Shown here in pieces: positions 56,238 through 64,000 of a stretch of DNA of 64,000 nt. Positions within the stretch are counted from its first letter, which is position 1. Each line of letters starts with the position of its first letter. Origin of the DNA: Poindextera sp963719975 (GTDB lineage Bacteria > Pseudomonadota > Alphaproteobacteria > Caulobacterales > Caulobacteraceae); assembly GCA_963719975.1 (NCBI GenBank), contig CAVRED010000012.1:62001-126000 (forward strand), written 5' to 3'. The translations under genes and the position numbers were made by a program. The notes under the pieces were generated by a model. That model had not been told where the DNA came from, did not search any database, and saw nothing but the letters and a program-made list of their open reading frames with translations.

Positions 56238-56606
56238 CTAGCTGTTCGTCGCCTCGTCGGACGGCTTTGGGAACCACAGGCGGTTCCCGTCGGGATCTTC
56301 GACGACCATGAGGTCGTATCCCCAAAATCCCGATGTCAGGTCCAGGCCGCGTTCCGCGGACTCCGCGACGAGTTGATCAAGATCGGCGCGATCGAGGGAG
56401 ATGAACAGCAATCCGCGTCCCGCTTCGTCCGGCCACTGGTCGGAGAGGATCAACTCGCAGCCCGCGCGCGAGACCTGGACGACGCGCAGGCGGCCCTCCT
56501 CCTCGTAACGCCAGTCCTCGCTGAACCCGAGCTTCATCGAATAGAAGCCAAGCGCCGCGGGGGCGTCGCGAACGGCCAGAACCGCGCGTGTGTACCAATT
56601 GGCCAT
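56238..56606 (-). CDS. VOC/glyoxalase-bleomycin-resistance family protein
   Basis: A 122-residue VOC protein: WYTRAVLAVRDAPAALGFYS at residues 4-23, CELILSDQWPDEAGRG in the middle and MVVEDPDGNRLWFPKPSD at the end. Likely a metal-dependent lyase or a binding protein. It is divergent from the FAD oxidase at 56712. No substrate can be assigned. Confidence 0.83.
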   Translation of the reverse strand: MANWYTRAVLAVRDAPAALGFYSMKLGFSEDWRYEEEGRLRVVQVSRAGCELILSDQWPDEAGRGLLFISLDRADLDQLVAESAERGLDLTSGFWGYDLMVVEDPDGNRLWFPKPSDEATNS

Positions 56607-56711
56607 CGACTCCCCGGCCAGCCAGGCGATCAGGTGTAATACCTGCGGCTGAGGGCCGGCAAACGGAGCGTTGCGCTTCGATGCTCAGACGTGCGCTATG
56701 ACCGGGCAAGC

Positions 56712-58418
56712 ATGGGGGCGACCTTGAGCGAATTTGCCACGCTGTCCCACCGCCGGCGGCTGCGCTTCTGGGGCTGGGGGTACGAGGACGAGGACCTCAG
56801 CCCCGAGGAGGTCGCGCGCATCCGCGCCTCGGCCGCGCGCGCGATCGGGCATGCGCCCGACGAGATCCCGCCGCCGGTGGAATCCGACTTCGACCTGCCC
56901 GCGCCGCGCGCCGCCGCGCCGAACGGCCTTGCGCCGCTCGTGTCGGCGACGCCCTACGATCGCCTCACCCATGCGCTCGGCAAGTCGTTCGGCGACGTGG
57001 TGCGCATGCGCATGCGGCGGATCGACCATGCGCCCGACCTGGTGGCGTTCCCGAAGACCAGCGAGGACGTCGCCCGCCTGCTCGACTGGGCGTCGTCGGC
57101 GAACCTCGCGGTCGTCCCCTTCGGCGGCGGCTCGAGCGTCGCGGGCGGCATCGAGCCGGACGTGGGCGACTCCTACGCCGGCAGCCTGGTCATCGACGTC
57201 CAGCACATGAACCGCGTGGTCGAGATCGACCGCACAAGCCGCGCCGCGCGCATCCAGGCCGGCGCGCTCGGGCCCGAGATCGAGGAGCAGCTCCGCCCGC
57301 ACGGGCTCACGCTGCGCCACTTCCCGCAGAGCTTCCAGATCTCGACGCTGGGCGGCTGGATCGCCACGCGCAGCGGCGGGCACTTCGCCTCGCTCTACAC
57401 GCACATCGACGACTTCGTTGAATCGACGACGACGGTGACGCCGGCGGGCGTCCTGGAGACCCGCCGCCTGCCCGGCTCCGGCGCCGGCCCCTCGCCGGAC
57501 CGGATGATCATCGGGTCCGAGGGCATTCTCGGCATCATCGTCGAAGCCTGGATGCGGCTGCAGGACCGGCCGACGCGCCAGGCCTCGGCCAGCGTCGGTT
57601 TCGCCTCGATGGGCCAGGCGAGCGCCGCGGTGCGCGAGCTCACGCAGGCCGGGCTCTACCCCAGCAACTGCCGCCTGCTCGACCCGGCCGAAGCGCTCGG
57701 CAACGGCGTGGGCGATGGGACCTCGGCCGTGCTGGTCCTGGGTTTCGAGTCCGCGGACCATGCGCTCGACGCCTGGATGGGCCGCGCGCTCGAGCTCGCC
57801 GCGGATCATGGCGGGACGTACGACAAGGAGGCGGTCGCCGCCTCGCTCGCGCCCGCCGCCGACGCCGCGGTGCGTCGCGAAGGCCCGGCTGGCCAGTGGC
57901 GGAACGCCTTCATCCGCATGCCGTACGGGCGCAACCTCTCGGTGGGCCTCGGCATGATCGGCGACACCTTCGAGACCTCGATCACCTGGGACCGCTTCGA
58001 GGGCTTCTATGAGACGGTGCGCGAGCGGGCGGCGAGGGCGATCAGCGAGATCTCTGGGCGCCCGGCCGGCGTTTCCTGCCGCTTCACCCACGTCTACCCG
58101 GACGGCCCGGCGCCCTACTTCTCCTACTCCACCGTGGGGACCGCCGAGGGCAAGCTCGAGGACTCGCTCGCCCGCTGGCGCGACATCAAGGCCGCGACCA
58201 ACGAGATCTGCGTCTCGCTCGGCGGAACCGTCACCCATCACCATGCGGTTGGACGCGACCACAGGCCCGGCTACGAGAAGCAGATTCCGCCGCTCTTCCG
58301 CGCCGCGCTCACCGCCGCGAAGACCGCACTCGACCCGGCCGGCGTGATGAACCCCGGCGTCCTCATCGACCCCGCCGGCAGGGCGGTGGGTCAAAGGGGC
58401 GTGCTCGGCGGGGTCTGA
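56712..58418 (+). CDS. FAD-linked oxidase, alkyldihydroxyacetonephosphate synthase-like
   Basis: A 568-residue VAO-type flavoprotein. Residues 20-40 carry RFWGWGYEDEDLSPEEVARI, shared with AGPS homologues. The FAD-binding region has VVPFGGGSSVAGGIEP and HFPQSFQISTLGGWIATRSG, and the AGPS active-site histidines appear in THHHAVGRDH. Eukaryotic AGPS builds ether lipids; bacterial relatives are less well known. The start at 56712 (MGATLSEF) matches homologues; another in-frame start at 56691 is possible. The neighbouring CoA-transferase on the same strand may be cotranscribed. Confidence 0.87.
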   Translation: MGATLSEFATLSHRRRLRFWGWGYEDEDLSPEEVARIRASAARAIGHAPDEIPPPVESDFDLPAPRAAAPNGLAPLVSATPYDRLTHALGKSFGDVVRMRMRRIDHAPDLVAFPKTSEDVARLLDWASSANLAVVPFGGGSSVAGGIEPDVGDSYAGSLVIDVQHMNRVVEIDRTSRAARIQAGALGPEIEEQLRPHGLTLRHFPQSFQISTLGGWIATRSGGHFASLYTHIDDFVESTTTVTPAGVLETRRLPGSGAGPSPDRMIIGSEGILGIIVEAWMRLQDRPTRQASASVGFASMGQASAAVRELTQAGLYPSNCRLLDPAEALGNGVGDGTSAVLVLGFESADHALDAWMGRALELAADHGGTYDKEAVAASLAPAADAAVRREGPAGQWRNAFIRMPYGRNLSVGLGMIGDTFETSITWDRFEGFYETVRERAARAISEISGRPAGVSCRFTHVYPDGPAPYFSYSTVGTAEGKLEDSLARWRDIKAATNEICVSLGGTVTHHHAVGRDHRPGYEKQIPPLFRAALTAAKTALDPAGVMNPGVLIDPAGRAVGQRGVLGGV

Positions 58419-58499
58419 TCGGGCGTTCAAGCGGCCTGTGCGCTGGCGCTCGGGGCCGCTAATGTCCGCAAGGCTCGGGTCAAGAATGGGGTCGGGGAG

Positions 58500-59859
58500 A
58501 TGCGGCGGATAGCGAAGGGCGGCGCCAAGCCAATCACGGCCGACGCGGCCGCCGGGTTGGTCAAGTCCGGCATGTGGCTGGACTACGGCCTTTCGGTGAA
58601 CCAGCCGGACGCCTTCGACGCCGCGCTCGCGCGACGGGCCGGCGAGCTCGCCGAGGTGAACATCCGCAACTGCCTGACGGTCCGCCCGCGCGCGGTGTTC
58701 GAGGCGGACCCGCAAGGCGAGCACTTCCGCGTCTTCAACTGGCATTTCGGCGGCTACGACCGGCGCCAGCACGACGCGGGGCTCTGCCACTACATCCCGC
58801 TCAACCTTGGCGAGGTGCCCGACTACTACCGCCGCTTCATCGACCCGGTGGACATCGTGGCGGTCAAGGCGCGGCCGCTCGGCCCGGACGGCTACTTCAA
58901 CCTCGGCCCCACCAACGTCTGGATCCGCGCGATCATCGAGCGCGCCAAGTGCGTGATCGTCGAGACCGCCAGCGGCTTTCCGTACGTCTACGGCGAGGAC
59001 AACGCGATCCACGTCAGCGAGGTCGACTACGTGATCGAGGGCGACGCCGCGCCGCCCACCGAGCTGCCGAACGGGCCGGCCTCCGAGGTCGATCGAGCGG
59101 TCGCCCGGTACATCTGCGCCGAGATGGCCGACGGGGACTGCCTGCAGATCGGCATCGGCGGCATGCCCAACGCGGTCTGCTCGCTGCTGAGGGAAGCCGG
59201 CGTGAAGGACCTCGGCATCCACACCGAGATGCTGACGGACGGCCTGATCGAACTCTACCTGGCCGGGCTCGTCACCGGCGCCCGAAAGCAGCTCGACGTC
59301 GGCAAGGTGGCCTTCACCTTCTCGCTGGGCGGCAAGACCATGTACGAGGCCATCGACCGCAATCCGGACATGTGGTGCTGCCCGGTCGACTACACCAACA
59401 TGCCGCACGTGATCATGCGCAACGACAACGTGGTCTCGATCAACTCCACCACGCAGGTCGACCTGCAGGGCCAGGCGGCCTCCGAGAGCGACGGCCACCG
59501 GCACATCAGCGGCACCGGCGGCCAGCTGCAGTTCGTGCGCGGGGCCTATGCGTCGAAGGGCGGCCGCAGCTTCATCTGCCTGCCCTCCACCTACGAGAAG
59601 GGCGGCGTGCGCAAGAGCCGCATCGTGCTCGACCTCACCGCCGGCAACATCGTCACGACGCCGCGCGTCGGACGTGATGTACGTCGTCACCGAGTACGGG
59701 ATGGCCAACCTGAAGGGCCGCTCGGTGGCCGAACGGGCCCGCGCGCTGATCGGCCTCGCCCACCCCGACTTCCGCGAGGACCTCGAGCGCGCCGCGCACG
59801 AGCACCGCCTGATCCCGCGCGGGGTGGCGGTCTCCAAGTCTCGCGCGGCCGCCGAGTAA
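58500..59859 (+). CDS. Acetyl-CoA hydrolase/CoA-transferase family protein (one frameshift)
   Basis: The protein has the family I CoA-transferase layout: a first domain with MWLDYGLSVNQPDAFDAALA, GIGGMPNAVCSLL, and a second domain with SINSTTQVDLQGQAASES and GTGGQLQFVRGAY. The frame breaks at 59667, where one extra G splits VTTPRSDVMYVVTEYG; the span is 453 codons plus one base. In 4-hydroxybutyrate and butyryl-CoA:acetate CoA-transferases the catalytic Glu precedes VDL; here that position is Gln. It should move CoA between organic acids, but this residue change leaves the reaction open. Confidence 0.82.
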
Positions 59860-59881
59860 CCCGCCCGAGCGAGGCGCCGAC

Positions 59882-60931
59882 ATGACCCCGCCCGCATTGG
59901 AGATTGGCCGGGTCAGCCTGCCGCGTCCGGCGAGCCGTTTTACCCTTCTGGTCGCGCCGGACGGCCGCTACCTGGCTGTCGGCGCAGACGGGACCCTGGG
60001 GCTGACCGATCAGGGCGACGACAGCATCGTCTGGGCCGCCGACGGGGCAGGCTGGCGGCACGTCTCGTCCGGTCTTGAACTGGCGGGCCGCGCACAGGCC
60101 GGCGGCGGCGTTCGTCTGGCGCTCGACGGCCGTGGGCTGGGCGCCGACGGCCAGCCGTCGAACCACGCGGCCCGTTTTGCGCCGGCGCGCGGCCCCGCCG
60201 AGCTGCCGTCGCAGTCGCTCGCCCACTTCAAAGCCCATGGGTGGGCGTGCCTCGTCGAGATCCTCGACCCCGAAGTCGTCGATGGCCTGCAATGGGTGGC
60301 GGGGACGGATCGCTGGGCCGAGCGCACGGCCGACGTGGGAACCTCGACCCTGGTGCAACACGCGGCCGTCGCCCGCGCCACGGTCGAGCCGGTGTCGCTG
60401 TGGCTGATGCGCCAGTACATGGCCACGCCCCACATCCGGCTAGGCCACACGCCGTCGCTCGCGGTGCTGCCTCCCGACGACGGCCAGCGCGATGTCCAGG
60501 GCTGGCATTCCGATTTCCCCTATCTGTGGGGCGGCACGGACCGGGTGCCCATCGGCCCGTCCAGCGATCTGGTGCTCGGCATCCAGCGCAACTACTGCGT
60601 CTCCGACTTCACGCTGGAGAACGGCGCCACGGTCTTCAAACTGGGCAGCCACGCGCTCAACCAAGGACCGCCCGGCGAGTGGGGCGTGAACCGCAGCTAC
60701 GGCAGACGCGGCTACCGGGCCGAACATGGCCTGCCCTACGAGGGGCCGGAAGCGGCGGCGGTCGCACTGGCGTCCGGCGACGCGCAAGAGGCTGATCCTG
60801 CTGGCGACGTTTTGACTCCCGCACGTGGCAATCGCGCGGGCGTTCAACCGCACTCTGCACAGGCGGCGGCGCCATGCCGCAAGGCCGGTGACGCCGATGT
60901 TCATCATCCGCCTTCATGGAGATCGCATTAG
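59882..60931 (+). CDS. PhyH-family dioxygenase with an N-terminal extra domain; C-terminus scrambled by multiple indels
   Basis: Residues 1-105 hold an extra beta-rich domain (FTLLVAPDGRYLAVGADGTL, IVWAADGAGWRHV) that may be trefoil-like. The PhyH domain begins near FKAHGWACLVEILDPEV and has the HxD iron motif in QGWHSDFPYLWG. After about 60760 the frame no longer looks like a protein. Removing single bases at several points between 60810 and 60920 recovers FDSRTWHRAGVNRTLHRR and TPMFII-FME, the usual PhyH C-terminal wording with the distal His. The true end is therefore uncertain, beyond 60931. Confidence 0.75.
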   Translation: MTPPALEIGRVSLPRPASRFTLLVAPDGRYLAVGADGTLGLTDQGDDSIVWAADGAGWRHVSSGLELAGRAQAGGGVRLALDGRGLGADGQPSNHAARFAPARGPAELPSQSLAHFKAHGWACLVEILDPEVVDGLQWVAGTDRWAERTADVGTSTLVQHAAVARATVEPVSLWLMRQYMATPHIRLGHTPSLAVLPPDDGQRDVQGWHSDFPYLWGGTDRVPIGPSSDLVLGIQRNYCVSDFTLENGATVFKLGSHALNQGPPGEWGVNRSYGRRGYRAEHGLPYEGPEAAAVALASGDAQEADPAGDVLTPARGNRAGVQPHSAQAAAPCRKAGDADVHHPPSWRSH

Positions 60932-61194
60932 TCCCGAGCTTGCTGCTCGATCTGCCTCGCCAGCGCGCCGTGATGGTCCGACGACTGGCGGACGCGCGGC
61001 TGAGCGCTCACCCGGTCAGGTGGAGCGGCCTTGATGGTGATCACGAAATCGTGCTCGCGGTCCGCTCGCCAACGCCGCTGCGTTCTCGCCATCGCGAACG
61101 GCCTGGCGCACATGCGCGAGCTGACGTATGCGGCGTGCGCGATTCGGCGTGAACCTCCGTACGGTCCTCAGCAGGATACCGACGTCCGCTCAGC
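60932..61194. other. Low-quality or decayed region after the PhyH gene
   Basis: No stable gene can be read. A plus-strand frame from 60916 reads MEIALVPSLLLDLPRQRAVM and may be the continuation of the PhyH tail or the start of another protein. It soon becomes arginine-rich and non-protein-like. Dense indels immediately upstream suggest the bases here are unreliable. Confidence 0.4.
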
Positions 61195-62499
61195 TCACGC
61201 CGCGGCGATCTCGGGCGCGCGCAGGACCTCCTTGAGCTTGCGGCGCGTGAAGGCGTGGAGCTGGCGGGTGTGCTCGAGCCTCAGGTAGTCGCGGCCGCCG
61301 GCCGGGGTCAGCTTGTCGAATCCGTCGTCGAGCCCGAGCACCTCGCCCAGCCGCGGCGGATTGCGCGCGATCAGGGACACGTCGGGGCGCTTGGGATCGA
61401 TCGAGCGCAGGAAGTTGCGGTTGAAGTGCGGATGCAAGGTCACGCGTTCGCCCGGCTCGGTGCGCGGGCCTTGCCAGTGCCAGACCCCTTGCGTGAAGAA
61501 CACAGCCGAGCCCTTCGGCATCTCGATCGGAACGCCGTCCTTCAACCCCTCGCCAGGGCGCGGGGCGCGGCGGTGGCGGTGGCTCTTCGGCACGATCCAG
61601 GTCGGGCCCGACGCCACGGTCCAGTCCTCCAGCGACCAGACCGCGACGCCGGAGAGGGCATACTCCGGATAGGGCTCCGGGATGTCCGTGTAGTCGGTAT
61701 GGATGTCGATCTGGCCGGGACCGGGGCCGCGCAGCAGCGCGCCCAGCGTCGCGACCTGCGCGCAGCGGCCGAGCGAAGCGTCGATCAGGGTCATCAGCTT
61801 CGGATTGAGGATGACCCGCTCGAACGGCCGGCCAAGGTAGAGCCAGGAGTTGAGCAACACCTGGTCCGGCGCCATGGCCTCGCGCGTCAGTTCGCGAAGC
61901 TCGTCCGCGAATTCGGTCGAGATCGCCCGCTCGATCACGACGAAGCCGTTCTCCTCCATCTCGCGGATCTTGCCGGTAAGGCCGAGACGACGCGCCCGAT
62001 GCTCGAGGTCGGGGTTCTCCACGGTGCGGCGGGCCATATGGTCGTGGAAGCTGGCGAGCGTCCGCCCGGCTTTGTCCTGGTCAACGGCGCCCTTGATGCG
62101 AAAGGCGTCGGCGCCGAACAGGACCGCAGCCTCCCGCCACATCTCATCGGCTCCGCCCGGCGCGGCGACTCCCACGAACTGGGCGAGGTAGACCGCGGCC
62201 TGGTAGTCGCTCTCGATCGTGACGTCGGCGCCGTCGTCGAAGCCGCGAGCGATCGACGCGGTTTCGCCATCGAAGCGCAACGTCCAGCTGGCCGCGCCCG
62301 CGGGCAGCTTCAGATGCGGCGGCGCGTCGGTGAAGCGCTCGCTCACCGAGAAGGGCTGGCCTCCCAGCGACGCCTTCCGCGGCGCCGGCAGTTCACGCCA
62401 GAAGCGCTGCGCCTCCTCGAACCAGCGGTCGGAGAGGAACTCCACGTGGTGGGGCAGCGTGATCAGGTCCATGCCTGCCTGGGCGGCGCGATCAGCCAT
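61195..62499 (-). CDS. SCP2-like sterol carrier domain fused to a PhyH-family dioxygenase
   Basis: A 434-residue two-domain protein. Residues 30-150 resemble an SCP2/alkyl-sulfatase-dimer-type lipid-binding fold (GAASWTLRFDGETASIARGF, ADVTIESDYQAAVYLAQFVG, FRIKGAVDQDKA). Residues 180-400 form a PhyH oxygenase starting EMEENGFVVIERAI, with the HxD motif in IDIHTDYTD and the distal His and Arg in GVWHWQGPRTEPGERVTLHP. A lipid-binding domain joined to a 2-oxoglutarate oxygenase suggests hydroxylation of a sterol or fatty acyl chain. Domain naming of the first part is moderate. Confidence 0.78.
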   Translation of the reverse strand: MADRAAQAGMDLITLPHHVEFLSDRWFEEAQRFWRELPAPRKASLGGQPFSVSERFTDAPPHLKLPAGAASWTLRFDGETASIARGFDDGADVTIESDYQAAVYLAQFVGVAAPGGADEMWREAAVLFGADAFRIKGAVDQDKAGRTLASFHDHMARRTVENPDLEHRARRLGLTGKIREMEENGFVVIERAISTEFADELRELTREAMAPDQVLLNSWLYLGRPFERVILNPKLMTLIDASLGRCAQVATLGALLRGPGPGQIDIHTDYTDIPEPYPEYALSGVAVWSLEDWTVASGPTWIVPKSHRHRRAPRPGEGLKDGVPIEMPKGSAVFFTQGVWHWQGPRTEPGERVTLHPHFNRNFLRSIDPKRPDVSLIARNPPRLGEVLGLDDGFDKLTPAGGRDYLRLEHTRQLHAFTRRKLKEVLRAPEIAAA

Positions 62500-62592
62500 C
62501 TCTTTCCTCCTACCGACTTGGCCTTGTTCACCGGATCGAAGATCAAGGCGTTCTCGCCTAGCATAGTCCTGGCCGCGGTCGAAACGCCGGCC

Positions 62593-63501
62593 TCAAGGCA
62601 GGAGCCTGCCGTCTGAATCGCGCTTTTCCGGGCCGTTCACGCGCGCCCTGCCGTCGCCGAAGGGGCCGTCGCGATCGTGCAGCGCCTTGCGCAGGCCTTC
62701 CTCGCGCGCCTGGCGAAAGAAGCCCCTGGCGGCCGCGGCGGTGTGGCCGCGGGCATCGTTCTCGACGGCCAGCCGCTGGAGCGTGCGCGCGCCCATAAGC
62801 TCGAGCCCGAGGTTGATGATGCGCTTGTTGACCGTCAGCACATCCGGGTCGATCAGCGCGAGCCGATCGGCGAGCTGCTCGACCTCGGCCTCCAGATCGT
62901 CGTCCGGCACCGCCTTCATCACCAGCCCGAGCTGCTGAGCCTCGGCGCCGGTGATCGAGTTGCCGGTGAGCTGCAGGCGCTTCGCCCACTGCGGTCCGAC
63001 GTTGTAGAGCCACATATTGTTCGGCAACGCGCCCATGGAGCGCCCGGCCGGAAAGCCGATCACGGCGCTCTCGGCCGCGATGACCATGTCGCAGAGCAGA
63101 GCGACGTCGGTGCCGCCAGCCAGGCAATAGCCGTGCACCTGCGCAATGCTCGGCTTGTGCGCGTCGAACAGCGCCATCCGCAGCCGTTGCGAGCGCTCCA
63201 TCTGCCAGATGTCGTCGTCCATGCTGGCGCCGCCGCGGTAGCGGTTCGCTTCCCGGTCCTCGACCCTCGACGCCGGCGGTTGATTGCCGCCGCCGGCGAG
63301 GTCGTAGCCAGCTGAAAAGGCGCGGCCGGCGCCCCTGACGATGATGCAATGAACGTCGCTGTCGTTGTCGGCCTCCCAGACCGCCTCGCTGAGCTCGCTG
63401 AGCAGCGCGAGCGACAGCGCGTTCAGCCGCTCCGGCCGATTGAGCGTGATCCGCGCCCGCCCCCGCTCCTTCTCATAGATGATGCTCTCAAAGCCGCTCA
63501 T
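62593..63501 (-). CDS. Enoyl-CoA hydratase/isomerase (crotonase) family protein
   Basis: A 302-residue crotonase. The oxyanion-hole motifs are AGRAFSAGYDLAG and HGYCLAGGTDVALLCDMVIA, and the CoA region ITLNRPERLNALSLALLSEL is near the N-terminus. The segment between the two motifs is longer than usual (about 35 extra residues). It probably hydrates an enoyl-CoA during breakdown of a bulky acyl chain. It is 93 bp upstream of, and in line with, the SCP2-PhyH gene, and divergent from the thiolase-like gene. Confidence 0.87.
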   Translation of the reverse strand: MSGFESIIYEKERGRARITLNRPERLNALSLALLSELSEAVWEADNDSDVHCIIVRGAGRAFSAGYDLAGGGNQPPASRVEDREANRYRGGASMDDDIWQMERSQRLRMALFDAHKPSIAQVHGYCLAGGTDVALLCDMVIAAESAVIGFPAGRSMGALPNNMWLYNVGPQWAKRLQLTGNSITGAEAQQLGLVMKAVPDDDLEAEVEQLADRLALIDPDVLTVNKRIINLGLELMGARTLQRLAVENDARGHTAAAARGFFRQAREEGLRKALHDRDGPFGDGRARVNGPEKRDSDGRLLP

Positions 63502-63664
63502 GCCGGCGCCTCCGTTCTGACGACCTTCGCGTCCGGACCGTAGCGGAAGCGGACGGCGCGATGAAACCAGATCCAGGCTTCCTTGCGTGGCGCGGCGGCG
63601 CCCAGCCGGTATATGTGAGATCGCCTCGGGGACTGGCCCGCCGCGAGCAAGGGGACGATGCCGG

Positions 63665-64000
63665 ATGAGCGAGCGAAGTCTGCGCGGGAGAGTGGCGGTC
63701 GTCGGGGTCGGCGAGACCGACTACTATCGGCACGGCGGGGCGCCGGAGCCGGAGTTCGTCCTCTGCCTGAAGGCGATCCTCGCCGCCTGCGCAGACGCCG
63801 GCGTCGATCCCACCGAGATCGACGGCTTCGCCTCCTACAGCAACGATCGGAACGACCCGCCCACCCTGGCGGTCGCGCTCGGGATCAAGGAGCTGCGGTT
63901 CTCGAACATGCAGTGGGGCGGCGGCGGGGGCGGCGGCGCCGGCGCCGTGGCGAACGCCGCGGCCGCTGTCGCGACCGGACTGGCGGACTGCGTGGTGGTC
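63665..64000 (+). CDS. Thiolase/lipid-transfer-like protein, N-terminal 112 residues (cut by window end)
   Basis: ATG at 63665 opens a frame that continues to the window end. It reads RGRVAVVGVGETDYYRHGG, then EFVLCLKAILAACADAGVDP and EIDGFASYSND, the N-terminal pattern of SCPx/Ltp-type thiolase-like proteins. These act as thiolases or aldolases (with a DUF35 partner) in sterol side-chain degradation. A partner gene would be expected just beyond the window. The glycine-rich run at GGGGGGGAGA is typical of this group. Confidence 0.85.
   Translation, partial: MSERSLRGRVAVVGVGETDYYRHGGAPEPEFVLCLKAILAACADAGVDPTEIDGFASYSNDRNDPPTLAVALGIKELRFSNMQWGGGGGGGAGAVANAAAAVATGLADCVVV

Noticed and set aside
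56685..59897. A 1,070-codon open frame on the minus strand
   Set aside because: It lies opposite the FAD oxidase and CoA-transferase, both with clear motifs. Its translation is rich in Arg, Gly, Ala and His without domains, typical of antisense frames in GC-rich DNA.
60825..61152. Separate small genes after the PhyH gene
   Set aside because: Their translations contain pieces of the PhyH C-terminus in shifting frames, so they are fragments of one damaged gene or unreliable sequence.

Overview
The window is about 70% GC and packed with genes on both strands. TonB-dependent receptors with cleavable signal peptides, a PraR-like XRE regulator, an Ada-AlkA fusion, a RhaI/RhaEW-type rhamnose pathway and several acyl-CoA genes point to a free-living heterotrophic alphaproteobacterium. 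Caulobacterales (Phenylobacterium/Caulobacter-like) is my best guess, from gene style alone. I see no tRNA, rRNA, CRISPR array, transposase or phage gene.

Layout. 1-11.2 kb: L-rhamnose locus with a TonB receptor (cut by the window start), mutarotase RhaM coupled to a serine hydrolase, bifunctional rhamnulose-phosphate aldolase/dehydrogenase, rhamnose isomerase, and a tight plus-strand operon of FGGY kinase, PhyH dioxygenase, GH172 (DUF2961) and DUF5990. 11.2-13.7 kb: alkylation repair (Ogt, Ada-AlkA) and a PilZ protein. 13.8-24 kb: a second TonB receptor and a non-phosphorylative sugar pathway (aldose dehydrogenase, FucU mutarotase, lactonase, UxaA-type dehydratase, XylX-like FAH protein, aldehyde dehydrogenase) that best fits D-arabinose or L-fucose oxidation. 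24-33.5 kb: alpha-L-rhamnosidase, amidohydrolase, GMC oxidoreductase, diiron protein, class III alcohol dehydrogenase, sulfatase. 33.6-37 kb: XRE regulator and a LysR divergon with two GNAT-like proteins and a degenerate isochorismatase-like protein. 37.3-40.1 kb: third TonB receptor. 40.2-47 kb: malonyl-CoA synthetase, cytochrome b561, cytochrome c', single-chain biotin-dependent carboxylase, sirtuin. 47.1-49.5 kb: GH13 alpha-glucosidase and a TMEM175-like channel. 49.5-64 kb: acyl-CoA synthetase, MFS transporter, epoxide hydrolase, FAD enzymes, CoA-transferase, two more PhyH proteins (one fused to an SCP2-like domain), enoyl-CoA hydratase and the start of a thiolase/lipid-transfer-like gene, together resembling lipid or sterol side-chain degradation.

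How the genes fit together. The first 33 kb reads as a plant- or microbe-polysaccharide deoxysugar island: outer-membrane uptake, glycosidases (GH78, GH172), a sulfatase, and phosphorylating and oxidative sugar routes. Two divergent promoter regions 4 kb apart share a 16-bp motif (GATCA-N4-CGATCAT), suggesting one regulator for the oxidative sugar genes and the rhamnosidase.

Caution. Nine otherwise intact genes each carry a frame break, eight of them a net gain of one base. The tail of one PhyH gene carries several insertions within 150 bp. An epoxide hydrolase gene is split by a 675-bp imperfect duplication joined through G-rich low-complexity sequence. I read these mainly as sequencing or assembly errors, so affected genes are listed over their full reconstructed span.
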